Shown: positions 23,103 through 32,045, numbered from the stretch's first letter. The stretch is 34,770 nt of DNA from Ruminococcus sp. (GCA_029256845.1 JARIEI010000037.1:1-34770), one strand, 5' to 3'. Notes: generated from the sequence alone by a model not told the origin. Made by a program: numbers and translations.

Positions 23103-23822
23103 ATGTCTTCTTTTGAATTTGATCTACATACACATACAATCGCCAGCGGGCACGGTTCTTCTTCTACGATTACCGATATGGCTAAAGCTGCTGCAAATAA
23201 ACAGTTGAACTTTCTTGGAATTTCTGATCATGGACCTGCTACATTAGGTGGAGGTCGTCCTTCCTATTTTCGAAGTTTAGCATATGCTCAACGAAAACGA
23301 CTTGGTGTCAGCATGCTATATGGTGCAGAAGCCAATATTGTAAACAATTCTGGAAAGTTAGATCTTGATGATGAAATTTTAAAAAAACTTGATTATGTCA
23401 TCGCCAGTATCCACCGTCCCATTCTAAAACCTGGAACCATCGATGAAAACACAAGTACATACATAGAAGTAATGAAGAATCCTTTTGTTCGGATTATTGG
23501 CCACTGTGATGATGTTAAGTTTCCTGTAGATTATGTTGCTATTATAAAAGCTGCCATGGAATATCATGTTCTTCTAGAAATTAACAATAGTTCTTTAAGC
23601 CCAAATGGTTACCGTGGTGACACAAAATTTAACGACCTTATGATTTTAAATCTTTGCAAGCATTTTCATTATCCTGTCGTTCTATCAAGCGATAGTCACG
23701 GCGCCGATCACGTAGGCGATTTTGAACACGCTATGAAATTGGTGAATCTTGCAAATTTCCCAAAAGAGCTTATTCTAAATTATTCAGCAAACTCTTTGTT
23801 ACAATTTCTTCATAAAATATAG
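23103..23822 (+). CDS. PHP-domain metal-dependent phosphatase/hydrolase (YcdX-like)
   Basis: A 239-residue PHP-family protein. Metal-binding motifs run in the expected order: DLHTHTIASGHG (His9, His11), GISDHGP, YGAEANI, IASIHRP, IIGHCDD and SSDSHGADH. The ATG at 23103 is chosen because AGAGGTG lies nine bases before it; the in-frame GTG at 23091 is part of that ribosome-binding site. Members hydrolyse phosphate esters with a trinuclear metal site, but the substrate is unknown. It is monocistronic, divergent from the microcompartment operon, and ends in a strong terminator, so no functional tie to the microcompartment is evident. Confidence 0.9.
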   Translation: MSSFEFDLHTHTIASGHGSSSTITDMAKAAANKQLNFLGISDHGPATLGGGRPSYFRSLAYAQRKRLGVSMLYGAEANIVNNSGKLDLDDEILKKLDYVIASIHRPILKPGTIDENTSTYIEVMKNPFVRIIGHCDDVKFPVDYVAIIKAAMEYHVLLEINNSSLSPNGYRGDTKFNDLMILNLCKHFHYPVVLSSDSHGADHVGDFEHAMKLVNLANFPKELILNYSANSLLQFLHKI

Positions 23823-23835
23823 AACCATCTATAAA

Positions 23836-23872
23836 AACCCTCCTTACTGATCCAGTAAAGAGGGTTCTTTTT
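23836..23872. terminator. Bidirectional terminator between PHP and parA genes
   Basis: AACCCTC (23836-23842) pairs with GAGGGTT (23860-23866), and TTACTG pairs with CAGTAA across one mismatch, around a three-base loop. T-rich tracts follow on both strands. Confidence 0.8.
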
Positions 23873-23897
23873 ATAATATCGCTTTTGTTAAACTTTT

Positions 23898-24683
23898 TTA
23901 TATTTGCTGTGCAATTTCTTTTGCTAATTCCATATATTCTGTTGCACTTCTACTATTCTTTTTATAAGCCATGACAGGCATATTATTATCCTGTGACCAC
24001 TCAATTCCACTATCTACACGAATGAACGTATGGTACACTTTAATCCCTTCCAATTCCTGTAGTGTTTCCATCGTCTGTTTAAAATAATTCTTTCTTGTAT
24101 CGACTTTGGTGATTACAATCCCACCAATGGTAAGTTCTGGTGCAATCTGCTTCACTTCTTCTAAAAACTCAAACATATTTCCAAGCCCAAACAATCCCCA
24201 AGGAGTTGCCTCTACCGGAATAATCACGCGATCGGATGCGCAAAGAATATTCATCACCCATCCTCCCAAGGTCGGGGGTGCATCAATCAAGATATAATCA
24301 TATACTTCTGATGCTTTTATCTTTTCTAACCCTTTTCTTAAAATATATTCTCTTTGCCACTTGGTAAACAGCTCATATTCAATAGAACTCATTAAGGTAG
24401 AAGACGGAATAAGATCCAATCCGTCGTATGCCGAATGAACAATATAGGATGATAAATCATCTTGCCTTTTGATTGCTTCGTATAAATTTTTATCACTTTG
24501 TGCAAATCCCAATACTCGTTCTTCATCGAACAAAGAAAGTGAAAGATTCAACTGCATATCCCCATCGATCATTAGCACTTTTTTTCCTAATTGTGTGAGT
24601 CCGTATCCAACATTGGAACAGGTTGTTGATTTTCCACTCCCACCTTTATTGTTGGTAAAACAGATTACTTTTGTCTTTCCCAT
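23898..24683 (-). CDS. Orphan ParA/Soj-family ATPase
   Basis: A 261-residue ParA ATPase. It has the deviant Walker A KGGSGKST with signature Lys13 and Lys18, switch region MIDGDMQLNLS, and Walker B-like DYILIDAPPTLGG. Such proteins form ATP-dependent dimers on the nucleoid and position plasmids, chromosomes or protein assemblies. No parB or other partner gene is adjacent on either side. The gene lies about 1.1 kb from the dehydratase gene, and McdA-type ParA proteins are known to place carboxysomes and other microcompartments, so a positioning role is conceivable. A housekeeping role unrelated to the microcompartment is at least as likely. Confidence 0.9.
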   Translation of the reverse strand: MGKTKVICFTNNKGGSGKSTTCSNVGYGLTQLGKKVLMIDGDMQLNLSLSLFDEERVLGFAQSDKNLYEAIKRQDDLSSYIVHSAYDGLDLIPSSTLMSSIEYELFTKWQREYILRKGLEKIKASEVYDYILIDAPPTLGGWVMNILCASDRVIIPVEATPWGLFGLGNMFEFLEEVKQIAPELTIGGIVITKVDTRKNYFKQTMETLQELEGIKVYHTFIRVDSGIEWSQDNNMPVMAYKKNSRSATEYMELAKEIAQQI

Positions 24684-24789
24684 TGTATACCTCCGGTTTT
24701 CTCACTTTTATCATCTGTTATGAGAAATCTTCTCTAAACTATTTATCAGTATAACATGATTCCATCATTTTGCATCTTTTTCTTTCCAT

Positions 24790-25326
24790 TCATCCAAAAT
24801 TTTTTTCAATGAGATTACAATATTCCTGAAACAGCTCCAAATCAGAAAATGTTTCTTTCAAAGACTCTCGAACCCCCTTATAATACCATCCAATTGTCTT
24901 TTTATCTTTCATCCGAAAACGTTCCCACAGCTTCTCCCCAAGTTTCTGGTAATCTCTGTCAATATCTCTTAAATTAGACAATTTATCTGCGAAGCAAATT
25001 AGCTTTACTTCGTACTGTGCTGTCTTAATGTGTTCGATTGTGGTACTTTTTCGTTCCATCCACGTTTTTGTTTTATCCTCACTTTCCGCCGCAACAATCT
25101 CTGCCACACGTGTTCCAAACAAATCTTGTAAAACCTCTTGTGTTACCCCTTCACAATCTTCAATGGTATCATGGAGAAGCGCTGCGCTAATAATTTCCTC
25201 ATCATCTGTGACCGTGGATACGATGTTCGCCACCTCAACTGGATGTACAATATATGGACGTCTTGTTCCTTTTCGAACCTGTCCTTCATGCGCTTTTGTA
25301 GCAAATTCTAAGGCTCTTTCAATCAT
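24790..25326 (-). CDS. HD-domain protein resembling a single-domain (p)ppGpp hydrolase
   Basis: A 178-residue HD-superfamily protein like the hydrolase domain of RelA/SpoT (MESH1/small alarmone hydrolase type). It has EGQVRKGTRRPYIVHPVEVA (His28), ALLHDTIED (His52, Asp53, Glu56, Asp57) and LICFADKLSNLRD. No synthetase, TGS or ACT domains follow; the C-terminal 50 residues are charged and helical. AGGAGG precedes the ATG. It probably cleaves (p)ppGpp or a related nucleotide in the cytoplasm. A separate synthetase of the RelQ type is encoded 8 kb to the right, but the two are not in one operon. Confidence 0.85.
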   Translation of the reverse strand: MIERALEFATKAHEGQVRKGTRRPYIVHPVEVANIVSTVTDDEEIISAALLHDTIEDCEGVTQEVLQDLFGTRVAEIVAAESEDKTKTWMERKSTTIEHIKTAQYEVKLICFADKLSNLRDIDRDYQKLGEKLWERFRMKDKKTIGWYYKGVRESLKETFSDLELFQEYCNLIEKNFG

Positions 25327-25495
25327 GTTCTTTTCCTCCTTTATCTTAGGATCTTTGGAACGATTTATAATGATATAAAAATAGTAGCATAGCCTTTTAT
25401 GATTCTCAAGATTGTGTTTGATTTTGTCCTATACTTTTTTTTGCTTTTGCGATATAATACCTCTAGAATTCTATACAGCAAAGAGGTTTGTAATT

Positions 25496-26227
25496 ATGAA
25501 ACAAAAATCTGTTTTGATTACTGGCGCTTCGCGTGGAATCGGAAAAGCTTGTGCACTTGCTTTCGCTCAACTAGGTTATCACGTTTTTATAAATAGTTGC
25601 CATTCAAAAAATCTTTTAACGAAACTCCAGCAGCAGATTGAACATCAAGGAGGTACCTGTACCTCCATTTTGGCAGATATAAGTAAATCTTCTGAAGTAG
25701 AGAGTGTATTTTCTACCATCACTTCCATATGCGATGGTCTTGACGTTCTTGTTAATAATGCTGGAATTTCCTATATTGGGCTTTTAACAGATATGACGGA
25801 CCATGACTGGGATTCCATTATTGGGACTAATCTTTCTTCTGCCTTTTATTGTTCTAGAGCAGCTATTCCTTATATGGTTTCTAGAAAATCTGGAAAGATT
25901 ATTAACATTTCTTCCATGTGGGGAAGAGCTGGTGCTTCTTGTGAAGTCGCCTATTCTGCTTCTAAAGCTGGATTAAATGGACTTACCAAAGCACTAGCAA
26001 AAGAGCTAGCACCAAGCAACATTCAAGTAAACGCCATTGCTTGTGGTGTCATTGATACTTCTATGAATGCTTGTTTTTCAGAAGAAGAGCGTAAAATGTT
26101 AGAAGATGAAGTTCCAGCTGGGCGTTTTGGACTCCCACAAGAAGTGGCAGATCTCGTTACAGATCTTGCTGAAAACCATCCTTATATGACTGGACAAATT
26201 ATAGGTCTTGATGGTGGTTTTTTATAA
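25496..26227 (+). CDS. SDR-family oxidoreductase (FabG-like)
   Basis: A 243-residue short-chain dehydrogenase. The NAD(P) motif TGASRGIG starts at residue 9. NNAG is at 87-90, the catalytic Ser in NISS, and Tyr153-Lys157 in AYSASKAG. The ATG at 25496 has AGAGG eight bases upstream, and a TATAAT at 25453-25458 supports transcription from just before it; the longer ORF starting at 25412 is not credible. It looks like a 3-oxoacyl-ACP reductase paralogue, but no other fatty-acid gene is near. It is followed 33 bases later by a PduB-type shell gene, so it may act on a microcompartment metabolite (inference). No targeting peptide is visible. Confidence 0.9.
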   Translation: MKQKSVLITGASRGIGKACALAFAQLGYHVFINSCHSKNLLTKLQQQIEHQGGTCTSILADISKSSEVESVFSTITSICDGLDVLVNNAGISYIGLLTDMTDHDWDSIIGTNLSSAFYCSRAAIPYMVSRKSGKIINISSMWGRAGASCEVAYSASKAGLNGLTKALAKELAPSNIQVNAIACGVIDTSMNACFSEEERKMLEDEVPAGRFGLPQEVADLVTDLAENHPYMTGQIIGLDGGFL

Positions 26228-26260
26228 TACTATGATTGATCATTACAAAGGAGTACCCTT

Positions 26261-26986
26261 ATGTTTAAAGTAAAAGATATTGAAAACATCCCTTTCGACT
26301 GTACCATGTCTGAATTTGTTGGCACCACCGTCCTTGATACCATTGGGCTTGTTATCCCTGGAGTAAATTCTGATCTTCTTAGTCAGATGCAGCTTCCTAA
26401 ATCTTACAAAAGTCTTGGCCTAATTAGTTCTCGAACTGGAGCTGCCGGACAGATTAACGCAGTTGATGAAGCCGTAAAATCTACCAACACAGAAGTTCTC
26501 TCCATCGAACTTCCTCGAGACACCAAAGGATGGGGTGGACACGGAAACTTTATTATCCTAGGCGGAAATGATGTTTCAGATGTGAGACGCGCTGTAGAAC
26601 TTGCTCTAGAATACACGCAAAAATATGCAGGTGAATTATATATAAGTGATGCAGGACATTTAGAGTTTACCTATTCTGCCAACGCAGGTCAGGCTCTTAA
26701 CATTGCATTTAAAGCACCACTTGGAAAACCATTCGGCTTCTTCTGCGGTTCTCCAGCTGCAATTGGCCTTGTAATGGCGGACCTAGCTATAAAGTCTTCC
26801 CCGGTCAAAATTCTCAAATATATGACCCCTGATCATGGAACAAGTCACTCTAATGAAGTCATTGTTGCTGTTACTGGAGAAGCAAGTGCTGTAAAAGATG
26901 CGGTTTTAAAAGCACGTGAAATTGGAATTCAGCTTCTTGTTTCTTTAGGAAGCTATCCTATGACTCCATCTCATCCTTACTTATAA
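26261..26986 (+). CDS. pduB: PduB-type BMC-T shell protein, detached from the main locus
   Basis: A 241-residue tandem-BMC protein of the PduB/EutL class. Signature stretches are EFVGTTVLDTIGLVIPGV, LGLISSRTGAAGQINAVDEAVKSTNTEV, IELPRDTKGWGGHGNFIILGG, NDVSDVRRAVELAL and SPAAIGLVMADLAIKSS. GTSHSNEVIVAVTGEASAV lies near the end. These track Salmonella PduB closely. The N-terminal extension is short (about 17 residues before the core). AAAGGAG lies seven bases before the ATG. It is on the plus strand behind the SDR gene and about 3.5 kb from the dehydratase gene. It is the only PduB-type trimer gene here and therefore probably completes the same shell. A large stem-loop terminator follows. Confidence 0.93.
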   Translation: MFKVKDIENIPFDCTMSEFVGTTVLDTIGLVIPGVNSDLLSQMQLPKSYKSLGLISSRTGAAGQINAVDEAVKSTNTEVLSIELPRDTKGWGGHGNFIILGGNDVSDVRRAVELALEYTQKYAGELYISDAGHLEFTYSANAGQALNIAFKAPLGKPFGFFCGSPAAIGLVMADLAIKSSPVKILKYMTPDHGTSHSNEVIVAVTGEASAVKDAVLKAREIGIQLLVSLGSYPMTPSHPYL

Positions 26987-26987
26987 T

Positions 26988-27034
26988 AAAAGAAATCTAC
27001 GGGAAACTAGAAGAGTTTTCCGTAGATTTCTTTT
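26988..27034. terminator. Long bidirectional terminator between pduB-like and hflX genes
   Basis: A 21-bp stem (26988-27008 with 27014-27034) with one G-U position and a five-base loop, flanked by AAAA/TTTT. It starts just after the pduB-like stop and overlaps the stop codon of convergent hflX, so it serves both. Confidence 0.85.
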
Positions 27035-28248
27035 GTTACATATGCTTTAACCGCAATTCCTTCTGGAAGATATTCTTCCTCCAGTAATTGTCCATTCTTT
27101 CGAATCAGCTGTATTTTCCCCGCATCCGAAAAAGAATACAATCTTTCAATATAAATTTGATCTTTTCTTAATATATTTGAGAGTTGCTGCTTTAATTCTT
27201 CCAATCCTTGTCCGGTTTTTGTAGATATTAAAATCGAAGCATCTGCCTGAACATCTTTTTGATGCTTGATTTCTTGCAATCGATCTTGTTTATTGAATAC
27301 TGTGATCACCATCTTCCCCTCTACTCCAAGTTGTCGCAATGTGTCATAAACAACATGCATTTGGTGATCCATCTGTGGATTCGATGCATCTACAACGTGG
27401 ATTATGATGTCTGCGTACTTTGCTTCTTCAAGAGTTCCTTTAAAAGCCTCAATCAAATTGTGAGGAAGTTTATTAATAAATCCTACTGTATCCGTCAAAA
27501 GAATCTGTTGATTTTTATCCAATTCTAATATTCTTGTAGTGGTATCTAAAGTCGAAAAAAGCATCGCATCTTCTAAAATATCCGAACCAGTCAACGCATT
27601 TAACAAGCTGCTCTTTCCCGCAGATGTATACCCGACCAGTGCGGCTACCTTAAGGTTCGACGAAGTACGTTGCGTTCGAAGTAAGGACCTATGACTTTCT
27701 ACCTCTCGCAATTGTGCCTTTAATTTCGTAATTCGCTCACGAATCATTCGCCGATCCGATTCTAACTTTTTCTCTCCTGGACCTCTTGTCCCAATTCCAC
27801 CTCCAAGACGAGACATCGACTTTCCAACACCAACGAGATGAGACGCTCTATACTTTAACTGTGCCAATTCAACTTGAATTTTTCCTTCACTACTGGTTGC
27901 CCTTGCGGCAAATATATCTAAAATCAATAACGTTCGATCAACCACCTTGCAATCCAATTCCTGTTCTAAATTTCGCAATTGAATCGCAGAAAGTTCATCA
28001 TCACACACTATTCCGGTTGCCTGTGTCTCCCAAAGAAGTTCTTTTAGTTCCTCTAATTTTCCTTTTCCTACGTATGTAGTCGGATGAATTGCCTCTCTTT
28101 TCTGAATCAATCTACCTCTCACTGTGGCATTTGCCGTAAATACAAGTTCACCTAGTTCGTCCAGTGATTCCTCTGTTTTCTCAAATTCATTTGTCTGAAC
28201 TCCTACTAAAAGAAAGGATTCTTCTTGTTCTTTCATTTCATACAACAT
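27007..28248 (-). CDS. hflX: GTPase HflX
   Basis: A 413-residue ribosome-associated GTPase that splits stalled or heat-damaged ribosomes. The N-terminal HflX domain contains HPTTYVGKGKLEELKEL and VVDRTLLILDIFAARA. The linker has the glycine-rich RLGGGIGTRGPGEKKLE and a coiled helix pair. The G domain shows GYTSAGKSSLLN (G1), FSTLDTTTR (G2), TDTVGF (G3) and FNKQD (G4). Length is normal. The start is poorly supported: ATG 28248 or Met5 (28236), neither with a clear Shine-Dalgarno sequence. It ends convergently on the pduB-like gene with a shared terminator. Confidence 0.96.
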   Translation of the reverse strand: MLYEMKEQEESFLLVGVQTNEFEKTEESLDELGELVFTANATVRGRLIQKREAIHPTTYVGKGKLEELKELLWETQATGIVCDDELSAIQLRNLEQELDCKVVDRTLLILDIFAARATSSEGKIQVELAQLKYRASHLVGVGKSMSRLGGGIGTRGPGEKKLESDRRMIRERITKLKAQLREVESHRSLLRTQRTSSNLKVAALVGYTSAGKSSLLNALTGSDILEDAMLFSTLDTTTRILELDKNQQILLTDTVGFINKLPHNLIEAFKGTLEEAKYADIIIHVVDASNPQMDHQMHVVYDTLRQLGVEGKMVITVFNKQDRLQEIKHQKDVQADASILISTKTGQGLEELKQQLSNILRKDQIYIERLYSFSDAGKIQLIRKNGQLLEEEYLPEGIAVKAYVTKEIYGKLF

Positions 28249-28287
28249 AATATAATCAAAAAGGCTTTCCCTTTCTCCTTCCTTCCG

Positions 28288-28854
28288 CTAATATAGCCTT
28301 ATAAGAAAAGCTGGAATTGGCGGATCATTCTGACGATTATAATATTGATGCAAAATCACAAGCCACTTTTTACTATCTAGCGATTTCAAAAAGGCAAGGA
28401 CTTCATCTCGTTCTTCGTAACCGGAATCTTTTCCACTATAAATGCATACACTTATAATCCCGTCTTTTTTCAGCAAATCCATTCCAGCTTTTATTGCCTG
28501 AACGCTTGTCTTTCCACTCGTAGAAATAGCATGATCTCCCCCTGGAAGATATCCCAAATTAAATACAATTGCAGAAACCTCTTCTCTTACATACATTTGT
28601 ATTTTTTCATGGCTGTCATGGATTACTTCTACGTTGTCTACATATCCTTTTTGCAACATTCGTTCTTTTGTCGCTTCAACCGCCTCTTTTTGAATATCAA
28701 AAGCATATACCTTTCCCGTCTTTCCTACAAGTCGACAAAGAAATTCTGTATCCTTGCCCTTCCCAGCTGTAGCGTCAATGCATATATCCCCTTCCGCAAT
28801 ATATGGTGCTAAAACGCGGTGACAATATTCGGTAATTTGGTAATGATAGCTCAT
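28288..28854 (-). CDS. mnmM: tRNA (mnm5s2U) methyltransferase MnmM (YtqB family)
   Basis: A 188-residue class I SAM methyltransferase of the rRNA_methylase/YtqB family. It has the SAM site IDATAGKGKDTEFL and the family signature VFNLGYLPGGDH, and ends PPIPAFLIRLY. YtqB (MnmM) methylates 5-aminomethyluridine at the tRNA wobble position. I start it at ATG 28854, which follows GGGAGG and the preceding gene's stop; the GTG at 28866 overlaps that ribosome-binding site. It forms a unit with the TPR lipoprotein gene 11 bases upstream. Confidence 0.9.
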   Translation of the reverse strand: MSYHYQITEYCHRVLAPYIAEGDICIDATAGKGKDTEFLCRLVGKTGKVYAFDIQKEAVEATKERMLQKGYVDNVEVIHDSHEKIQMYVREEVSAIVFNLGYLPGGDHAISTSGKTSVQAIKAGMDLLKKDGIISVCIYSGKDSGYEERDEVLAFLKSLDSKKWLVILHQYYNRQNDPPIPAFLIRLY

Positions 28855-28865
28855 CTTTCCTCCCA

Positions 28866-29429
28866 CTAACGTGTCTCTAGAAAATCTGCTTCTCTTTCAA
28901 CTTCCTGATCGTCTGGATAATCTTCAAGGTAGGACTCCGCAGTATTTCTTGCATCTTCCCATTGCCCCATTTTTTCGTAACAAACAATTAGGTTGCGTCT
29001 CATTTCTTTTACTTTGGCGGCATAATCTTGCCCCTTTTTTTCTTCCCGTTCTATTAAAATAGTTCCTAGATCAATTCCTTTTACAAACTCTTGCGTCGCT
29101 TCTTTGTATTGTCCCGCTTTTAAAAGACTACTTCCTGTTAACTGATGTAATGTAACCGTTTCTTTTCCACCATTTTCTTCAACTTTTTGAAACGCCTCTG
29201 CCGCTTCTTTATACTTCTTTTGCTCAAAGCAGGCCATTCCTAACCCTCGGTATGCCTCTACTTTATTTTTTCCTTCTTGGATAGACTGTTGGAATGCTGC
29301 TTCTGCTTCTTTGTATTCTTTTGCCTCCATATGTTTTAGTCCCAGTTGAACATTGTTAATTCCGCATCCTGACAAGAAAAGCATAACTGCCACTGTAGAA
29401 ATTAGAATCCTTTTGATTTTGTTTTTCAT
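28866..29429 (-). CDS. TPR-repeat lipoprotein
   Basis: A 187-residue lipoprotein. The signal peptide ends in lipobox LSGC (Cys22). The rest is helical with tetratricopeptide repeats, e.g. YKEAEAAFQQSIQEGKNKVEAYRGLGMACFEQKKYKEAAEAF, later AGQYKEATQEF and MGQWEDARNTAESYLEDYPDD. Expected on the outer face of the membrane as a protein-binding scaffold; the partner is unknown. It lies between the zinc-sensor gene and mnmM with short gaps, so it could belong to the same transcript as the metal efflux genes. Confidence 0.9.
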   Translation of the reverse strand: MKNKIKRILISTVAVMLFLSGCGINNVQLGLKHMEAKEYKEAEAAFQQSIQEGKNKVEAYRGLGMACFEQKKYKEAAEAFQKVEENGGKETVTLHQLTGSSLLKAGQYKEATQEFVKGIDLGTILIEREEKKGQDYAAKVKEMRRNLIVCYEKMGQWEDARNTAESYLEDYPDDQEVEREADFLETR

Positions 29430-29440
29430 CTTGTTTCCCT

Positions 29441-29800
29441 CTATTCTCTTATATGTTCCATGCCCTGACTTAAAATTGTCTTAATATGACTATCTGCAAG
29501 AGAATAAAAAACTGTCTTTCCATCTCTTCTATTCTTTACAAGTTTCATCTGTTTTAATACTCGTAATTGATGGGAAATGGCCGACTGTGTCATGTTAAGA
29601 ATCCCTGCCAGGTCGCATACACACAATTCTGAGTGCAATAGCACACTTAGAATTTTTATTCTTGTTGCATCTGCAAACACTTTGAAAAAATCTGCAAGAT
29701 CTTTTAAATCTTCTCCCGCTGGCATTTGTGCGCGTGCTTCCTCTACAATCTTACCATGCACGTGTATAAAATCGCAATGTTCAACTTCTATTTTTTCCAT
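29441..29800 (-). CDS. ArsR/SmtB-family metal-sensing repressor (zinc/cadmium type)
   Basis: A 119-residue winged-helix repressor. Its recognition region is LAGILNMTQSAISHQLRVLKQM. Two metal sites are readable: the ELCVCD alpha-3 cysteines (Cys60, Cys62) and a complete alpha-5 zinc site D-x-H-x10-H-x2-E (Asp103, His105, His116, Glu119). The alpha-5 site indicates zinc sensing; the cysteines could add cadmium or lead. Its ATG abuts the stop codon of the efflux ATPase gene, so it is the second gene of the operon it probably controls through the palindrome at 32046-32067. Confidence 0.93.
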   Translation of the reverse strand: MEKIEVEHCDFIHVHGKIVEEARAQMPAGEDLKDLADFFKVFADATRIKILSVLLHSELCVCDLAGILNMTQSAISHQLRVLKQMKLVKNRRDGKTVFYSLADSHIKTILSQGMEHIRE

Positions 29801-32026
29801 CTATTTTTTCCCGCTTTCCTTTTTATTCCTTTTTAAATATAAAATTCGAACTGAATTCATAATACAAATCATCGCAACTCCTGTGTCAGCAAAAACAGCC
29901 ATCCACATATTTGCCATATGGAACAATCCTAGAAGCATTACAAGCGCTTTTATAGTTAATGCAAAGATTACATTTTGTTTTGCAATATTTCGTGTTGTTT
30001 TTGCAATCTTAAGGGACTGTGGTACAGCATCCAACGACGAAGTCATAAAGACTACATCAGCTGCTTCAATGGCCGCATCAGCTCCGCTTCCCATAGCAGC
30101 ACCAACATCCGCTCCTGCAAGAACGGGAGCATCATTGATACCATCTCCTACAAACATAACACTACCTTTCTCTTTGCGGATTTGCGTTAATTTAGATACC
30201 TTATCTTCTGGAAGCAACTTTGCATACACATCATCGATTCCTGTTTGACTTGCCACATCTTTTGCATTCTTCTCTTCATCACCTGTAAGCATTGCTGTAT
30301 AAATTCCAAGTTTTTTCAACTGTGTAAACACATTCTTCGCTTCTGATTTGATTTCATCAGATATGAGAATTCTTCCAATATATTTTCCTTCTCGTGCCAG
30401 GAATACTTCTGTACCTGCTTGCTCTATTTGTTGTGTTGGGATTTCTACACCATATTGCTCAAAAAGCTTTTTATTTCCACATAAAATGTGTTGATTTTCT
30501 GACTTGGCAAAAATTCCTTTTCCTGATATCTCTTCTACATCTGTTAGAGTCTCAACTGTAAGATTCTGCTGTCTTGCGGCTTCTAAGATGCTCCCTGCAA
30601 TCGGATGTGTCGAATGCTGTTCACAGCTAGCTGCCAGTGCAAGCAATTCTTCTTTTGTTGTGTTTCCATCAACTATAACTTCTTGTACTGAAAAGCAACC
30701 TTTTGTCACCGTACCTGTTTTATCCATTACAATTGCTTTTACTTCTTGCAATGATTCAATCGTAGATCCACCTTTGAACAGGATTCCTTGTTTTGATCCT
30801 GCTCCAATTCCTGCAAAGAACGCAAGTGGTACACTTAATACCAATGCACATGGACAACTAATAACTAAAAAAGTAAGTGCTGTGTATACCCAGTAATTCC
30901 AATCCCCTGTAATCAAAGATGGAACAATGGCAACTACAAGTGCTAAAATTACAACAAATGGCGTATATATTTTTGAAAATCTTGTAATGAATCGATCAAT
31001 CTTAGGTTTTCCTGCCGCTGCATTTTCCACCGCGTCAAGAATTCTAGATACCATAGAATCTTTTAACTCTTGTTCCACTTCCATTGTAACAACACCTGAG
31101 AGGTTTACGCAACCAGAAATTACCTGATCTTGTTCTTTCACCAATATAGGTACAGGTTCTCCAGTCACTGCTGATGTATCAATCCGAGTCGTTCCACTTA
31201 CTACTATTCCATCCAACGGAATACGATCCCCTGGACGTACAAGAAGTAAATCCCCTACTTTCGCTTCATTCGCTGGAATTTCTTCAATTTTCTCCCCAAC
31301 TACTTTATTTACCACTTCTGGCCTTAAATCGACCGCTTCCATAATCTGACTACGACTTCTTGCTACAGCAATGTTTTCAAATAATTCTCCAATTCGATAA
31401 AACACCATAACTCCAAGTGCTTCTGTATACTCTCCTATAAAAAATGCTCCAATTGTAGCAATTCCCATTAGGAAGTTTTCATCAAATACCTGACCCTTTA
31501 AGATATTTTTTCCAGCCGTTTTTAGCACTTTCCAACCAAGCATCAAATAACCGATGATATAAATTATAAAAGAACTTTCATTGGAAACATCCTGTACGAC
31601 CATTGCAGCAATCCACACTACAACTCCTGCTAATATCCACAATACTTCTTTCTTCCACTGTGGAAATATATGACTAACCCCTGTTGCTTCTTTTTTGTAT
31701 TCTCGTTTTTTTACAAGAACATTTTCTTCCATAGAATCACAAATTTGTTGTAAAATTGGAAGCATTTCTTCTTCTGTGTTGGATACAATTTGAAGTTGCT
31801 TTGTTGGAAATATTAAATTAGCAAACTCTATTTGTGGAAGATCTTGTATTTTTCGTTCTATTTTTGCTGCACAATTTGCACAATCCAAATTTTCCAAAAT
31901 ATATACCTGTTTTTCCACGCGATCAAATGTATGATCTAGTTCTTTTTTCTCTACCATCGTATGTTCGTGATGATGTTCCTGACAACACTCTTTATGTTCA
32001 TGCTCATGTTTACAATTTTCTCCCAT
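29801..32026 (-). CDS. zntA: Zn/Cd/Pb-exporting P1B-type ATPase
   Basis: A 741-residue heavy-metal pump. The N-terminus is His/Cys-rich (several HEH, CC and HHHEH steps within the first 24 residues). A heavy-metal-associated domain with LDCANCAAKIE follows. The membrane part holds the metal-selecting Cys391-Pro392-Cys393 (ISCPCALVLS). The phosphorylation site is Asp435 in MDKTGT, the actuator motif is SAVTGEPVPI, and the hinge is GDGINDAPVLAGADVG. CPC with a His-rich tail fits zinc/cadmium/lead export. AGGAGG precedes the ATG. It is transcribed first, ahead of its ArsR-type repressor. Confidence 0.95.
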   Translation of the reverse strand: MGENCKHEHEHKECCQEHHHEHTMVEKKELDHTFDRVEKQVYILENLDCANCAAKIERKIQDLPQIEFANLIFPTKQLQIVSNTEEEMLPILQQICDSMEENVLVKKREYKKEATGVSHIFPQWKKEVLWILAGVVVWIAAMVVQDVSNESSFIIYIIGYLMLGWKVLKTAGKNILKGQVFDENFLMGIATIGAFFIGEYTEALGVMVFYRIGELFENIAVARSRSQIMEAVDLRPEVVNKVVGEKIEEIPANEAKVGDLLLVRPGDRIPLDGIVVSGTTRIDTSAVTGEPVPILVKEQDQVISGCVNLSGVVTMEVEQELKDSMVSRILDAVENAAAGKPKIDRFITRFSKIYTPFVVILALVVAIVPSLITGDWNYWVYTALTFLVISCPCALVLSVPLAFFAGIGAGSKQGILFKGGSTIESLQEVKAIVMDKTGTVTKGCFSVQEVIVDGNTTKEELLALAASCEQHSTHPIAGSILEAARQQNLTVETLTDVEEISGKGIFAKSENQHILCGNKKLFEQYGVEIPTQQIEQAGTEVFLAREGKYIGRILISDEIKSEAKNVFTQLKKLGIYTAMLTGDEEKNAKDVASQTGIDDVYAKLLPEDKVSKLTQIRKEKGSVMFVGDGINDAPVLAGADVGAAMGSGADAAIEAADVVFMTSSLDAVPQSLKIAKTTRNIAKQNVIFALTIKALVMLLGLFHMANMWMAVFADTGVAMICIMNSVRILYLKRNKKESGKK

Positions 32027-32045
32027 GATATCCTCCTACTTTTTA

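Noticed and set aside
25412-25495. Longer start for the SDR protein
   Set aside because: The extension covers the TATAAT promoter element and adds hydrophobic residues not found in SDR N-termini; ATG 25496 has a ribosome-binding site.
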